Origin: Halomonas litopenaei
GTDB lineage: Bacteria > Pseudomonadota > Gammaproteobacteria > Pseudomonadales > Halomonadaceae
Length of the DNA: 64,000 nt
Direction of reading: 5' to 3'
NCBI RefSeq assembly: GCF_003045775.1
Contig: NZ_PXNS01000007.1
Span: 62,001-126,000 of the forward strand
A program made the translations under genes and the position numbers. Numbering within the stretch: the stretch's first letter is position 1; each line of letters begins with the position of its first letter. Below are positions 43,343-53,792 of this stretch, piece after piece. The notes under the pieces were generated by a model that ran no database searches, was not told the origin of the DNA, and saw only the letters and a list, made by a program, of their open reading frames with translations.

Positions 43343-45262
43343 GTGTTCTTCGCCACACGCCTCTTGCTGTTCGTCTGTCTGCTGCTGTCCCCCTGGGTGG
43401 CCCAGGCCCAGTTCTTTTCCTCGTCGTCGAGCAGCGCCGAATTTCTGCCGGTGAACGAGGCCTTTACCGCCAGCGCCTGGCACGACGGCGATCGGCTCTA
43501 TATCGGCATGCAGAATGCCGACGGCTACTATCTCTATCGTCACCGCTTCTCGTTGGAACTGCCAGGCGAACCGGACGCCCTGGGTGAGCTGTCGCTACCG
43601 CCCGGGGAGGCCAAGACCGACGAATTTCTCGGCGACGTCAACGTCTTCTACGATCAGGTGGTGTTCAGTGCCCCGCTGGCCGACACCCGTCAGGGGCCAC
43701 TGGACATCGCCCTGACGTTCCAGGGCTGCGCCGACGCCGGTCTGTGCTACCCCCCGGAACGGCTTGAGCTGGCCGCCGCCCAGAGTGAGCCCCCCGCCGC
43801 CTTTGCCGACGCCCTGGAGGACGGCCAGACGGCCAACGACAACGCAGGCCAGGCTACCCCAGCGGACCTCGCCGGACAGCCGCCCACGAGCCAGCAAGCA
43901 GGCAGCCTCCCTGCCGCCTCTGTCGATGCAGCCCCGCTCAGCGAAGACGGCCGCTTCCGCGCCCTGATGCAGGACGCCAGCCTGCCGTTGCTGCTCGGAC
44001 TGTTCTTTGTGGCCGGCCTCGGGCTGACCTTTACCCCCTGCGTGCTGCCGATGATTCCGATCCTGTCGTCGATCATCGTCGGTCAGAACCCCAGCCGTCC
44101 CCGCGCCTTTGCGCTCTCGGCAAGCTACGTCGCCGGCATGGCCGCCACCTACGCCCTGGTCGGCGTGCTGATGGGGCTGTTCGGCGCAGGGCTCAACCTT
44201 CAGGCACGCCTGCAATCGGCCCCGGTACTGATCGTGTTCGCCGCCCTCTTCACCCTGTTCGCGCTGGCCATGTTCGGGGTCTTCAATCTACGCCTGTCCT
44301 CGGGGCTGGGCTCACGCATCGATGCCTGGCAGGCACGCGCCCAGCGCAGCGGCCCCCTGGGTCTGGCGCTGGCCGGCGCGCTGTCGGTGCTGGTGGTCTC
44401 GCCCTGCGTGTCGGCACCGCTGGCCGGCGCCCTGGTATTCATCTCTTCTACCGGTGACGCCGTCATCGGTGGCGCGGCGCTGCTTGCCCTGGCGCTGGGC
44501 ATGGGCGTCCCGCTGTTGCTGGTCGGCGGCTTCGGCACCACCCTGCTGCCGCGCTCGGGCGCCTGGATGAACGGGGTCAAGATCGCCTTCGGAGTGCTGC
44601 TGCTGGGCGTCGCCGTCTGGCTGATCGAGCGTTTGATCCCGGCCCCGCTCACCCTGCTCTTGTGGGCGGGCCTGGCCATCGGCACGGCGCTGGCCCTCGG
44701 CGCCCTCGATCTGGCGAGTACGCCGGGCTGGCCGCGGGTCCGCCAGGGCGCCGGTATCGTGCTGCTGGTGTGGGGCATCGCGCTGGTCATCGGCGCCGCC
44801 CGTGGCGGTGGCGACCCCCTACGTCCCCTGGCCGCCGGCCCCATGAGCGCGACGAGCAGCACTATCGAGGCGGCCCATCCCGATCGCATCGTCGAGAGCC
44901 TGGGCCAGCTTCAGGCGGCCCTGGCCGAGTCCACGACCCCCGCCTTCGTCAACGTCACCGCCGAATGGTGCATTTCCTGCAAGGTGATGGAGCGCGAGGT
45001 GTTTCCCGACCCCAGGGTACGTGAGGCCCTCGCAGGCTTCCGCTGGATCGACGTCGATGTGACCGACACCAACGCCGTGAGTCGTGAGGTGCTCGACCAT
45101 CTGGGTCTGTTCGGCCCACCGAGTCTTCTGTTCTTCGACGGGGACCAGGAGCTTCGTCAGGCACGTATCCAGGGCGAACTCGACGCCGCTGCCCTGGCCG
45201 GCCATATCGCCGCAGTCAGCCGCGCCCTCGATGGCGCCCAGGCGGCTACCACCAGCGGGTGA
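43343..45262 (+). CDS. dsbD: Thiol:disulfide interchange protein DsbD
   Basis: 639 residues. Signal peptide (MFFATRLLLFVCLLLSPWVAQAQ), periplasmic alpha domain with FQGCADAGLCYPP (catalytic Cys pair), a low-complexity linker, eight membrane helices with FTPCVLPMIPILSSII and VVSPCVSAPLAGAL (the transmembrane Cys pair), and a C-terminal thioredoxin-like gamma domain with TAEWCISCKVMERE. It carries electrons from cytoplasmic thioredoxin to periplasmic DsbC and related proteins. The start is a GTG at 43343 with AAGGA six bases upstream; the longer open frame has no signal peptide. Confidence 0.93.
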   Translation: MFFATRLLLFVCLLLSPWVAQAQFFSSSSSSAEFLPVNEAFTASAWHDGDRLYIGMQNADGYYLYRHRFSLELPGEPDALGELSLPPGEAKTDEFLGDVNVFYDQVVFSAPLADTRQGPLDIALTFQGCADAGLCYPPERLELAAAQSEPPAAFADALEDGQTANDNAGQATPADLAGQPPTSQQAGSLPAASVDAAPLSEDGRFRALMQDASLPLLLGLFFVAGLGLTFTPCVLPMIPILSSIIVGQNPSRPRAFALSASYVAGMAATYALVGVLMGLFGAGLNLQARLQSAPVLIVFAALFTLFALAMFGVFNLRLSSGLGSRIDAWQARAQRSGPLGLALAGALSVLVVSPCVSAPLAGALVFISSTGDAVIGGAALLALALGMGVPLLLVGGFGTTLLPRSGAWMNGVKIAFGVLLLGVAVWLIERLIPAPLTLLLWAGLAIGTALALGALDLASTPGWPRVRQGAGIVLLVWGIALVIGAARGGGDPLRPLAAGPMSATSSTIEAAHPDRIVESLGQLQAALAESTTPAFVNVTAEWCISCKVMEREVFPDPRVREALAGFRWIDVDVTDTNAVSREVLDHLGLFGPPSLLFFDGDQELRQARIQGELDAAALAGHIAAVSRALDGAQAATTSG

Positions 45263-45442
45263 AGGTGACAGCGAACAGCGTTCGGCCTCGCTGGACAACC
45301 TTCGCAATTTTCGGCAAACTCCGCACTACTCTGAATTCTGACACGATAGAGACGCCAAGAGCCGCCATCTTGCCGCGATCTCTAACGACTTGGACCGGGT
45401 TTACAGCGCCCGGTAGACACTTCACACGATCGAGACAACGTC

Positions 45443-45913
45443 ATGGATATTCGTAAGGTCAAGAAGCTGATTGAACTGCTGGAAGAGTCCAACATCAGCG
45501 AAATCGAGATCCAGGAAGGTGAAGAATCGGTCCGCATCAGCCGTCATCCGCAGGGTGGCAGCTGGCAGCCGGCACCCGCCGCCCAACCCTGGGGCGCACC
45601 CGCTGCACCGGCGGCCGCACCTGCCCAGGCCCCGGCCGAAGCTCCCGCACCCAGCGCCGACAGCAGCCCGAGCTACCAGGGCCAGGCCGTGGTCTCGCCG
45701 ATGGTCGGCACCTTCTACCGCTCCCCGGCACCCGGCGCCAAGCCTTTCGTGGAAGTCGGCGCCAGCGTGCGCAAGGGTGACACCATCTGCATCGTCGAAG
45801 CGATGAAGATGATGAACCAGATCGAAGCCGATCGTGACGGCGTGATCGAGGCCTTCATGGTCGAGGACGGCGAGCCCGTCGAGTTCGACCAGCCCCTGGT
45901 TGTCATCTCCTGA
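45443..45913 (+). CDS. accB: Biotin carboxyl carrier protein of acetyl-CoA carboxylase
   Basis: 156 residues. [34 protein letters not shown] is the standard AccB N-terminus, followed by a Pro/Ala-rich linker and the biotinyl domain with [13 protein letters not shown], whose central Lys is biotinylated by BirA. Part of the acetyl-CoA carboxylase that makes malonyl-CoA. It is 46 bases before accC, the usual operon. Its need for biotin links it functionally to the bio genes at 57-62 kb. Confidence 0.97.
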   Translation: MDIRKVKKLIELLEESNISEIEIQEGEESVRISRHPQGGSWQPAPAAQPWGAPAAPAAAPAQAPAEAPAPSADSSPSYQGQAVVSPMVGTFYRSPAPGAKPFVEVGASVRKGDTICIVEAMKMMNQIEADRDGVIEAFMVEDGEPVEFDQPLVVIS

Positions 45914-45959
45914 GAAGACTTGCGTCTTCCCTGATCATTCACATTCGGCGGACACCACC

Positions 45960-47300
45960 ATGTTGGACAAGGTTCTTATCGCCAACCGCGGCGAGATCGC
46001 TCTTCGCATCCTGCGGGCCTGCAAGGAGCTCGGGATCAAGACGGTTGCGGTCCACTCCAAGGCCGACCGCGAACTGATGCACGTGCGGCTCGCCGATGAG
46101 GCGGTGTGCATCGGCCCCGCTTCCTCGGCCCAGTCCTACCTCAATATCCCCTCGCTGATCAGCGCGGCCGAGGTGACCGACGCCAGCGCCATCCACCCCG
46201 GCTACGGCTTCCTCTCCGAGAATGCCGACTTTGCCGAGCAGGTCGAGCGTTCCGGCTTCACCTTCATCGGCCCGCGCGCCGAGACCATTCGCCTGATGGG
46301 CGACAAGGTCAGCGCCATCGAAGCGATGAAGAAGGCCGGCGTGCCCACGGTGCCAGGCTCCGACGGGCCGCTGGGCGACGATGAAGGCGAGCTGCTGGCC
46401 ACCGCCCGGCGCATCGGCTACCCGGTGATCATCAAGGCCGCCGCCGGCGGCGGCGGACGTGGCATGCGCGTGGTGCACACCGAAGCCCACCTGATCTCCG
46501 CGGTCACCGTGACCCGTACCGAGGCCCACTCGGCCTTCGGCGACGGCACCGTGTACATGGAGAAGTTCCTCGAGAAGCCGCGTCACGTCGAGGTTCAGGT
46601 GCTGGCCGACGGCCAGGGCAATGCCATCCACCTGTATGACCGCGACTGCTCGCTGCAGCGCCGCCACCAGAAGGTGCTGGAAGAAGCACCCGCGCCGGGC
46701 CTGGATCCGGACGCCCGCGCCAAGGTGCTGGAAGCCTGTCGCGAAGCCTGCGTGGAAATCGGCTATCGCGGCGCCGGCACCTTCGAGTTCCTCTACGAGG
46801 ACGGTGAGTTCTTCTTCATCGAGATGAACACCCGCGTCCAGGTGGAGCACCCGGTCACCGAGATGGTCACCGGCGTGGATATCGTGCGCGAGCAGCTGCG
46901 CATCGCTTCCGGCCTGCCGCTGTCGATCCGCCAGGAAGATGTCGAGCTCAACGGCCACGCCTTCGAGTGCCGCATCAACGCCGAGGATCCTCGCACCTTC
47001 ATGCCTTCTCCGGGCAAGGTCACGCTGTACCATCCTCCGGGTGGTCTCGGCGTGCGCATGGACTCCCACCTGTACACCGGCTACACGGTGCCGCCCCACT
47101 ACGACTCGCTGATCGGCAAGCTGATCACCTGGGGCGCCGACCGCGAGACCTCGCTGACGCGCATGCGCAACGCCCTGGACGAGCTGCTGGTGGAAGGCAT
47201 CAAGACCAACACCGACCTGCACAAGGACCTGGTGCGCGACGGCTACTTCCAGCAGGGTGGCGTCAATATTCACTACCTCGAGAAGAAGCTCGCGCAGTAG
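45960..47300 (+). CDS. accC: Biotin carboxylase subunit of acetyl-CoA carboxylase
   Basis: 446 residues, the typical length. [26 protein letters not shown] opens the biotin-carboxylase N domain; GGGGRGMR is the ATP-grasp glycine loop, [17 protein letters not shown] and [12 protein letters not shown] (here [12 protein letters not shown]) and [24 protein letters not shown] the catalytic segments. It carboxylates biotin on AccB using ATP and bicarbonate. The frame is open upstream to 45900, but the conserved start is 45960. Confidence 0.97.
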   Translation: MLDKVLIANRGEIALRILRACKELGIKTVAVHSKADRELMHVRLADEAVCIGPASSAQSYLNIPSLISAAEVTDASAIHPGYGFLSENADFAEQVERSGFTFIGPRAETIRLMGDKVSAIEAMKKAGVPTVPGSDGPLGDDEGELLATARRIGYPVIIKAAAGGGGRGMRVVHTEAHLISAVTVTRTEAHSAFGDGTVYMEKFLEKPRHVEVQVLADGQGNAIHLYDRDCSLQRRHQKVLEEAPAPGLDPDARAKVLEACREACVEIGYRGAGTFEFLYEDGEFFFIEMNTRVQVEHPVTEMVTGVDIVREQLRIASGLPLSIRQEDVELNGHAFECRINAEDPRTFMPSPGKVTLYHPPGGLGVRMDSHLYTGYTVPPHYDSLIGKLITWGADRETSLTRMRNALDELLVEGIKTNTDLHKDLVRDGYFQQGGVNIHYLEKKLAQ

Positions 47301-47327
47301 CACGGCGGCCTTGTACCAAGAGCGTGA

Positions 47328-47355
47328 CAACGGGGCGGCCCAGGCCGCCCCGTTG
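47328..47355. terminator. Hairpin between accC and prmA, possible terminator
   Basis: CAACGGGGCGGCC and GGCCGCCCCGTTG form a perfect 13-bp stem around a two-base centre. No T-run follows, so it may only attenuate or stabilise. Confidence 0.55.
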
Positions 47356-47386
47356 ACGTTGCACCAGACCGAAGAGGAATACCGCC

Positions 47387-48304
47387 ATGCCCTGGCTTCA
47401 ACTCAAGGCCGAGGTCCCACCACAGCAGGCGGAACTGCTGGAGGAACTGCTGCTGGCCGAAGGCGCCACCGCGATCACCCTGCAGGACGCCCACGACGAC
47501 CCGGTGTTCGAGCCGGACCGGGGCACCACCCCACTGTGGGACCAGACCATTCTCACCGGTCTCTACGATGACCTCGACGGTCTGGCGGACATGCTCGAGC
47601 GGCTGTCTGCCGCCTGGGCCGAATCCCTGCCCGGAGAGCCCTGCCCGGTCATCGAGCACGAGCTGATCGATGACCGCGACTGGGAGCGCGAGTGGATGGA
47701 CAGCTTCGAGCCCCTGCGCATGGGTCAGCGACTGTGGATCGTGCCGAGCTGGCACCAGCCGCCCGAGGATGACGCGGTCAATCTGCATCTGGACCCGGGC
47801 CTGGCCTTCGGTACCGGCACCCATCCCACCACCGCGCTGTGTCTCGAGTGGCTCGATGGACTGGCGCTCGACGGCGAACTCGACGGCATCGAACTGCTCG
47901 ACGTCGGCTGTGGCTCCGGCATCCTTGCCATCGCCGCACTCAAGCTGGGTGCCGCCCGAGCCATCGGCACCGACATCGACCCGCAGGCGCTCAGCGCCAG
48001 TCGTGACAACGCCGAGCGCAACGCCATCGACGAGTCGCGCCTGACGTTGCGCTACCCGGAGCAGATGGGCGAGGAGCGCTTCACCCTGGTGGTGGCCAAT
48101 ATCCTGGCCGGTCCGCTGGTGGAACTGGCCCCGACCATCGCCGGCCATGTCGCCGACGGTGGTCGCCTGGCGCTGTCTGGCATCCTCGAGGCCCAGGCCG
48201 ACGAGGTGATCGACGCCTACCGCCACGAGGGACTTTTCATGGACGAGCCGGAAGTCCGTGAAGGCTGGGTGCGGCTTAGCGGCCGGCGCCCCACCAAGGA
48301 CTGA
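47387..48304 (+). CDS. prmA: Ribosomal protein L11 methyltransferase PrmA
   Basis: 305 residues. The N-terminal half is the L11-binding domain (MPWLQLKAEVPPQQAELLEELLLAEGATAIT), the C-terminal half a class I methyltransferase with DPGLAFGTGTHPTTALCLEWLD, LLDVGCGSGILAIAALKLGA (SAM motif) and VVANILAGPL. It trimethylates lysines and the N-terminus of L11. AGAGGA precedes the ATG. The accBC-prmA-dusB-fis order is common in gammaproteobacteria. Confidence 0.96.
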   Translation: MPWLQLKAEVPPQQAELLEELLLAEGATAITLQDAHDDPVFEPDRGTTPLWDQTILTGLYDDLDGLADMLERLSAAWAESLPGEPCPVIEHELIDDRDWEREWMDSFEPLRMGQRLWIVPSWHQPPEDDAVNLHLDPGLAFGTGTHPTTALCLEWLDGLALDGELDGIELLDVGCGSGILAIAALKLGAARAIGTDIDPQALSASRDNAERNAIDESRLTLRYPEQMGEERFTLVVANILAGPLVELAPTIAGHVADGGRLALSGILEAQADEVIDAYRHEGLFMDEPEVREGWVRLSGRRPTKD

Positions 48305-48423
48305 ACATCGCGCCACGAGAGGCTGTCACCGGGCAGCCTTTCGCATTAAAACGTCTCGAACACGCCTTCACCAACGGTGCTTCGAGGCGTATGATATGCA
48401 GCCCCGGAACGACGGCAGCTCCC

Positions 48424-49518
48424 ATGTCAGACCACGATCCCAGATCCCCCATGGTGCAACAGCAAGATTCAGGCATCACCACCTGCATTGGCCCGCATCA
48501 GCTGGCCGGCCCGGTGATCCTTGCGCCCATGGCCGGGGTCACCGACCGCCCCTTCCGCGCGCTCTGTCGTCGCCTGGGCGCGGGACTGGTGGTGGGCGAG
48601 ATGGTCACCTCCGATCCCAGCCTGTGGCACACCCGCAAGTCGCGCCTGCGCATGGACCACCGGGGCGAACCCGGCCCCAGGGCGGTGCAGATCGCCGGCG
48701 GCGACGCCGAGATGCTGGCCACCGCCGCCCGCCTCAACGCCGAACAGGGCGCCGAGATCATCGACATCAACATGGGCTGCCCGGCCAAGAAGGTCTGCAA
48801 CAAGGCCGCGGGCTCTGCCCTGCTGCGGGACGAGGCGCTGGTGGCGGAGATCCTCGATGCGGTGGTGGCCGCCGTCGACGTGCCGGTGACCCTGAAGATC
48901 CGCACCGGCTGGTGCGCCGAATCCAACAACGCGGTGCGCATCGCCCGGCTGGCAGAAGATGCCGGCATCCAGGCGCTGGCCGTCCACGGCCGTCATCGCC
49001 AGCAACGCTATCAGGGCGAAGCCGAGTACGAGACCATCGCCGAGGTGGCATCAAGGGTCAGCATCCCCGTCTTTGCCAACGGCGATATCACGTCTCCCGA
49101 AAAGGCTCGGCGTGTACTCGACTATACTGGTGCGGATGCGGTGATGGTGGGTCGAGGCGCCCAGGGCAACCCCTGGATCTTCCGCGAGATCAGCCACTAT
49201 CTGCGCCATGGCGAAATCCTGTCGGCGCCTTCCGACGCGGAACGACGCGACGTCCTCGGCTCTCACCTCGATGCCCTGCACGCCTTCTACGGTGACCATA
49301 TGGGCGTGCGCATCGCGCGCAAGCATCTGGGTTGGTACCTGTCCAGCGATCGAGGCCTCGACGATGATGGCCGTCGCCAGCTCAAGGCCACCTTCAACGG
49401 CCTGACCTCGACCCAGGCCCAGCGCGACTTTATCGACGAACTCTTTCGTCACGACCCCGCCAGCGCCCCCGAGCGCGTGGCCAGGGCCGTGGCACACCAT
49501 GGAACCCGTGCCGCATGA
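48424..49518 (+). CDS. dusB: tRNA-dihydrouridine synthase B
   Basis: About 364 residues. ILAPMAGVTDRPFRALCRRLGAG, INMGCPAKKVCNKAAGSALL with the catalytic Cys, VTLKIRTGW, VHGRHRQQRYQG and ANGDITSPEKARRVLDYTGADAVMVGRGAQGNPWIFREI are the FMN-binding Dus motifs. It reduces uridine in the tRNA D-loop. Starts at 48391, 48424 and 48451 are possible, none with a strong Shine-Dalgarno; 48424 gives a plausible short N-terminal extension. It overlaps fis by four bases (ATGA), the classic dusB-fis operon. Confidence 0.95.
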   Translation: MSDHDPRSPMVQQQDSGITTCIGPHQLAGPVILAPMAGVTDRPFRALCRRLGAGLVVGEMVTSDPSLWHTRKSRLRMDHRGEPGPRAVQIAGGDAEMLATAARLNAEQGAEIIDINMGCPAKKVCNKAAGSALLRDEALVAEILDAVVAAVDVPVTLKIRTGWCAESNNAVRIARLAEDAGIQALAVHGRHRQQRYQGEAEYETIAEVASRVSIPVFANGDITSPEKARRVLDYTGADAVMVGRGAQGNPWIFREISHYLRHGEILSAPSDAERRDVLGSHLDALHAFYGDHMGVRIARKHLGWYLSSDRGLDDDGRRQLKATFNGLTSTQAQRDFIDELFRHDPASAPERVARAVAHHGTRAA

Positions 49519-49847
49519 CCAGCCAGCAACCCATCGACCAGTCGGTGTCCGCCTCCAAACTCGACACCTCTCAGCGTGGCCTCGACGGCCTGGCACCCTC
49601 CGCACCGCAGGCCAGTGACGAACGTCCCCTGCGCGAGGCCGTGTTCGCCGCCATGGAACGCTACTTCGACCATCTCGACGGCGGCACCGTCACCGACCTC
49701 CACGCCATGGTGATGGCCGAGGTCGAGGCGCCTCTGCTGTCGTCGGTGCTCGTCTACACCAACGGCAACCAGACCCGTGCCGCAGAGATGCTCGGACTCA
49801 ACCGTGGCACCCTGCGCAAGAAGCTCAAGCACTACGAACTGATCTGA
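49515..49847 (+). CDS. fis: DNA-binding protein Fis
   Basis: 110 residues. The C-terminal half is the Fis helix-turn-helix: VLVYTNGNQTRAAEMLGLNRGTLRKKLKHYELI, near-identical to the conserved gammaproteobacterial end. The N-terminal part is a more variable, Ser/Ala-rich arm. A nucleoid protein that bends DNA and tunes rRNA, recombination and many promoters. It is translationally coupled to dusB and followed by a terminator. Confidence 0.97.
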   Translation: MTSQQPIDQSVSASKLDTSQRGLDGLAPSAPQASDERPLREAVFAAMERYFDHLDGGTVTDLHAMVMAEVEAPLLSSVLVYTNGNQTRAAEMLGLNRGTLRKKLKHYELI

Positions 49848-49856
49848 CCCGACCCC

Positions 49857-49880
49857 AAGGGAGCCCACGGCTCCCTTTTC
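49857..49880 (+). terminator. Rho-independent terminator of dusB-fis
   Basis: AAGGGAGCC and GGCTCCCTT pair around CAC, followed by TT, giving a CTTTTC end. It separates dusB-fis from purH. Confidence 0.85.
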
Positions 49881-49925
49881 TGCGCCAAGGCGCCCTTCGC
49901 TTCCCTTCGCAACAGAGACATCCCC

Positions 49926-51506
49926 ATGGCCCAGCCCTCCTCTCTCGCCGTTCGTCGCGCCCTGATCAGCGTGTCGGACAAGACCGGTATCGTCGACTTC
50001 GCCCGCGCCCTCGCCGACATGGGCGTCGAATTGCTGTCCACCGGCGGCACCTACCGCCTGCTGGCCGACAACGCCATCGCCGTCACCGAGGTGTCCGAGC
50101 ACACCGGGTTTCCCGAGATCATGGATGGCCGTGTCAAGACCCTGCACCCCAGGATCCACGGCGGCATCCTCGGGCGTCGCGGCCAGGACGACGAGGTCAT
50201 GGCCGAGCATGACATCGCGCCCATCGACATGGTGGTGGTCAACCTCTACCCCTTTGCCGCCACCGTGGCGCGTCCTGACTGCAGCCTGGAAGACGCCATC
50301 GAGAACATCGACATCGGCGGCCCCACCATGGTGCGCGCCTGCGCCAAGAATCATGCCTACACCAGCATCGTGGTCAACGCCGACGACTACGACCGGGTGA
50401 TCGCAGAGATGCGTGACAACGGTGGCGCGCTGGCCCAGGCCACCCGCTTCGACCTCGCGGTCAAGGCCTTTGAACACACCGCCGGCTACGACGGTGCCAT
50501 CGCCGACTATCTTGGCCGTCGGGTCGAGGGCGCAGAGGACGGCTTCCCGCGCACCTACAACCTGCAGCTGACCAAGAAGCAGTCCATGCGTTACGGCGAG
50601 AACCCCCACCAGCAGGCGGCGTTCTACGTGGAAGAAGGCGCCAGCGAACCCAGCGTCTCCACCGCCGTCACCCTGCAGGGCAAGCCGCTGTCGTTCAACA
50701 ACGTGGCCGACACCGACGCCGCGCTCGAGTGCGTCAAGAGCTTCGACGACACCGCCTGTGTCATCGTCAAGCACGCCAATCCCTGCGGCGTGGCCGTGGG
50801 CGAGAGCGCTCTTGCGGCCTACGACAAGGCCTTCGCCACCGATCCCACCAGCGCCTTTGGCGGCATCATCGCCTTCAACGTGCCGCTGGACGCCGACACC
50901 GCCCGCGCCATCATCGATCGTCAGTTCGTCGAGGTGATCATCGCCCCCGGGGTCAGCGACGAGGCCCAGGCCATCGTCGCCGAGAAGAAGAACGTCCGCC
51001 TGCTCGACGTCAGCGCCAACTGGCCCGGCCAGATGGCACCGGCCCACGACCTCAAGCGCGTCACCGGCGGTCTGCTGGTCCAGGACCGCGATCTGGGCAC
51101 GGTCACCCGCGACGACCTGACAGTGGTCTCCGAGCGAGTGCCCTCGGAGCAGGAGATGCGTGACCTGGCCTTCGCCTGGAAGGTCGCCAAGTTCGTCAAG
51201 TCCAACGCCATCGTCTACGTCAAGGAAGGCCAGACCATCGGCGTCGGCGCCGGCCAGATGAGCCGTGTCTACTCGGCCCGCATCGCCGGCATCAAGGCCG
51301 CCGACGAAGGCCTCTCGGTGCCCGGCTCGGTGATGGCCAGCGACGCCTTCTTCCCCTTCCGTGACGGCATCGACGCCGCCGCCAGCGCCGGCATCACCGC
51401 GGTGATCCAGCCCGGCGGCTCCATGCGTGACCAGGAGGTCATCGACGCCGCCAACGAGGCCGGCATCGCCATGGTGTTTACCGGTATGCGCCACTTCCGC
51501 CACTGA
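49926..51506 (+). CDS. purH: Bifunctional AICAR formyltransferase/IMP cyclohydrolase PurH
   Basis: 526 residues. [31 protein letters not shown] opens the IMP-cyclohydrolase domain (1-200), with [16 protein letters not shown]; the formyltransferase domain has [30 protein letters not shown] and [23 protein letters not shown]. It performs the last two steps of IMP synthesis. It stands alone between terminators; two hairpins follow. Confidence 0.97.
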   Translation: MAQPSSLAVRRALISVSDKTGIVDFARALADMGVELLSTGGTYRLLADNAIAVTEVSEHTGFPEIMDGRVKTLHPRIHGGILGRRGQDDEVMAEHDIAPIDMVVVNLYPFAATVARPDCSLEDAIENIDIGGPTMVRACAKNHAYTSIVVNADDYDRVIAEMRDNGGALAQATRFDLAVKAFEHTAGYDGAIADYLGRRVEGAEDGFPRTYNLQLTKKQSMRYGENPHQQAAFYVEEGASEPSVSTAVTLQGKPLSFNNVADTDAALECVKSFDDTACVIVKHANPCGVAVGESALAAYDKAFATDPTSAFGGIIAFNVPLDADTARAIIDRQFVEVIIAPGVSDEAQAIVAEKKNVRLLDVSANWPGQMAPAHDLKRVTGGLLVQDRDLGTVTRDDLTVVSERVPSEQEMRDLAFAWKVAKFVKSNAIVYVKEGQTIGVGAGQMSRVYSARIAGIKAADEGLSVPGSVMASDAFFPFRDGIDAAASAGITAVIQPGGSMRDQEVIDAANEAGIAMVFTGMRHFRH

Positions 51507-51524
51507 CGCGGTCGCGTGGCGCCG

Positions 51525-51547
51525 CGGCGGGGCCCCAGGCCCCGCCG
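51525..51547 (+). terminator. GC-rich hairpin after purH
   Basis: CGGCGGGGCC and GGCCCCGCCG pair perfectly around CCA, 18 bases after the purH stop, without a T-run. Confidence 0.55.
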
Positions 51548-51570
51548 GTTCTGGCCCACCCAGGAGCCGC

Positions 51571-51605
51571 CCGCCAATCTACGCGCCAACTACGCGCCAA
51601 TCTAC
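51571..51605. repeat. 11-12 bp tandem repeat in the purH-gabD spacer
   Basis: CGCCAATCTACG, CGCCAACTACG, CGCCAATCTACG in succession. Confidence 0.8.
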
Positions 51606-51606
51606 G

Positions 51607-51640
51607 ACAAGGGCCCCGACGCGTGCGTCGGGGCCCTTGT
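51607..51640. terminator. Long hairpin between convergent purH and gabD-type genes
   Basis: ACAAGGGCCCCGACGC pairs with GCGTCGGGGCCCTTGT over 16 bases with a two-base centre. Symmetric, so usable for both convergent transcripts despite the lack of a T-run. Confidence 0.7.
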
Positions 51641-51697
51641 GTGTGTGCTATCGCTGAGCGGTCTGCCGCTACCTGCAGGATGGCGGCAGACAGCGAA

Positions 51698-53158
51698 TTA
51701 CTCGCCGAGGTCGATGCACAGGTACTTGGTCTCGAGGAACTCGGCCAGGCCCTGGTGCCCGCCTTCGCGACCGAGGCCGGAGGCCTTGACCCCACCGAAG
51801 GGCGCCGCGGCGTTGGAGATCAGGCCGGTATTGATGCCGACCATACCGTACTCGAGGGCGTCGGCCACTCGCCACACCCGGCCCAGGTCCTTCGAGTAGA
51901 AGTAGGCCGCCAGACCGAACTCGGTGTCGTTGGCCAGTTCGATGGCGTCCTCCTCGTCATCGAAGGGGAATACCGCCGCCAGCGGACCGAAAGTCTCTTC
52001 CCGGGCCACCTTCATCTCGCTGGTGGCACCGCTGACCAGGGTCGGCGTGAAGTAGTTGCCACCCAGCGGATGGGGGTGGCCACCGATCCACAGCTCGGCA
52101 CCCTTGTCCACCGCGTCCTGGACATGCTCGTTGACCTTGCCCACCGCCTTGTCGTCGATCAGCGGTCCGATGTTGACACCCTCGGTGGTGCCGTCGCCGA
52201 CCGTCAGTTCGCTGTTCATGGCCACCGCCAGCTTCTCGCTGAAGGCGTTGATGACGCTGGACTGCACCAGGAAGCGATTGGTACACACGCAGGTCTGGCC
52301 GGCATTGCGGAACTTGGCAGCCATGGCGCCGTCCACCGCCGCGTCCAGATCGGCGTCCTCGAACACAATGAACGGTGCGTTGCCGCCAAGCTCCAGCGAG
52401 ATCTTCTGGATATGCTGGGCCGCCTGGGACATCAGGGTACGCCCCACCTCGGTGGAACCGGTGAAGGTGATCTTGCGCACCACCGGCGATTCGGTCAGGG
52501 CCGCGGCGATCTCGCTGGCCGACCCCGGCACCACGTTGAACACCCCACGCGGTACCCCGGCGCGCTCGGCAAGCAGCGCAAGCGCGGTGGCCGACAGCGG
52601 GGTCTGACTGGCCGGCTTGACCACGATGGTGCAGCCTGCCGCCAGGGCCGCGCCAGCCTTGCGGGTGATCATGGCGGCGGGGAAGTTCCAGGGCGTGATG
52701 GCGCCGCAGACACCCACCGGCTGCTTGGTCACCACGATACGCTGGTTGGCCTTGGCCGCCGGAATGGTCTCACCGTAGACCCGGCGTCCTTCCTCGGCGA
52801 ACCAGCGCAGGAAACTGGCGGCGTAGACGATCTCGCCGGCGGCTTCCTTGAGCGGCTTGCCCTGTTCGAGGGTCATGATGGTGGCCAGCTCGTCCTGGTG
52901 TTCGAGCATCAGCTCGTACCACTTCATCAGGATGTCTGCCCGCTCCTGGGCCGTCAGCGCGCGCCAGGCCGGCAGGGCGGCGTCGGCCGCGTCGATCGCC
53001 GCCTCGGTCTCGGCGCGACCCAGACGAGGCACCTGGGCGATGGTCTCGCCACTGGCCGGATTGACGATGTCGATCTGCTCCCCGCTGTCGGCCGCCACCC
53101 AGCTTCCGTCGATATAGGCAAAGGGGCGAAACAGCGGCATGTCGTTAAGGGCTTTCAT
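51698..53158 (-). CDS. gabD: NAD(P)-dependent succinate-semialdehyde dehydrogenase (GabD-type)
   Basis: 486 residues of the aldehyde dehydrogenase superfamily. ITPWNFPAAMITRKAGAALAAGCTIVVKPASQTPLSA is the cofactor site, FTGSTEVGRTLMSQAAQHIQKISLELGGNAPFIVFEDADLDAAV contains the catalytic Glu, and FRNAGQTCVCTNRFLVQ the catalytic Cys (the second Cys two residues later matches GabD, where it forms a redox switch). It oxidises succinate semialdehyde to succinate in GABA use; glutarate semialdehyde is an alternative substrate. AGGAG precedes the ATG at 53158; the longer frame is unlikely. Confidence 0.85.
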   Translation of the reverse strand: MKALNDMPLFRPFAYIDGSWVAADSGEQIDIVNPASGETIAQVPRLGRAETEAAIDAADAALPAWRALTAQERADILMKWYELMLEHQDELATIMTLEQGKPLKEAAGEIVYAASFLRWFAEEGRRVYGETIPAAKANQRIVVTKQPVGVCGAITPWNFPAAMITRKAGAALAAGCTIVVKPASQTPLSATALALLAERAGVPRGVFNVVPGSASEIAAALTESPVVRKITFTGSTEVGRTLMSQAAQHIQKISLELGGNAPFIVFEDADLDAAVDGAMAAKFRNAGQTCVCTNRFLVQSSVINAFSEKLAVAMNSELTVGDGTTEGVNIGPLIDDKAVGKVNEHVQDAVDKGAELWIGGHPHPLGGNYFTPTLVSGATSEMKVAREETFGPLAAVFPFDDEEDAIELANDTEFGLAAYFYSKDLGRVWRVADALEYGMVGINTGLISNAAAPFGGVKASGLGREGGHQGLAEFLETKYLCIDLGE

Positions 53159-53287
53159 GAAGGCTCCTGGCTCGGGCTTGACGGAAAACTGCATTGACTG
53201 GCGACGACGCTTCAGCGACTGCGCGACGACGATATAGCTTTCATGCTAAGCGTTCCGCTGGCCGATCGCCAACTCGAAGCCGTCGCC

Positions 53288-53707
53288 TCAACTCACCGAA
53301 TCCTGATCCCGCGGCGCCCTCGAGGCCGACAGCGTGATCGATACCGAGTCGGCAAAGCGCAGCGCATGGGGCTTGTCGATCTCCACCTGGGTGGTCAGCA
53401 CCTGCTCGTGACTCATGATCAGGTCCAGCACTTCGCGGGTCATCCGCTCCAGCAGCTGAAAGCGGTTCTCCTCCACCAGCGCGATCACCTGTTTGGTGAT
53501 GGTGCGGTAGTTGAGCGCCTGTTCGATATGATTGAACGCCACCGCCTTGTCGGCGCGGTAGCGGATCACCGCATTGATCACCACGTCCTGGCGATTGAGG
53601 ATCTCCTCCTCCTTGATGCCGATGAAGGTCCTCAACCGCAGGTTCTTGATGCGGATGGTGGCAAGGTCGTGATCCAGGTGCTGGTCACCCAGTACATGCA
53701 GGGACAT
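53288..53707 (-). CDS. folX: Dihydroneopterin triphosphate 2'-epimerase
   Basis: 139 residues of the FolB/FolX tunnelling fold. [67 protein letters not shown] and [23 protein letters not shown] match FolX rather than FolB, notably IKNLRLRT and NYRTITK. It epimerises dihydroneopterin triphosphate to the monapterin form, used for tetrahydromonapterin. GGGAGG precedes the ATG. It lies 85 bases after folE, which makes its substrate, so a folE-folX operon is likely. Confidence 0.93.
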   Translation of the reverse strand: MSLHVLGDQHLDHDLATIRIKNLRLRTFIGIKEEEILNRQDVVINAVIRYRADKAVAFNHIEQALNYRTITKQVIALVEENRFQLLERMTREVLDLIMSHEQVLTTQVEIDKPHALRFADSVSITLSASRAPRDQDSVS

Positions 53708-53792
53708 GGCCCCTCCCGTGCGTCATGCTTGAAAGCGGTAAACGAAAAGCATCGGCTTCAGCGCTTCGTGCGGCGGCCGTAGAACCGGCCTC

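Noticed and set aside
45390..45419. TTGGAC-N18-TAGACA as accB promoter
   Set aside because: Match to the -10 consensus is poor and the leader would be very short; not listed as a feature.
49449..51503. 684-codon frame antisense to purH
   Set aside because: Gly/Val/His-rich shadow of purH without a ribosome-binding site.
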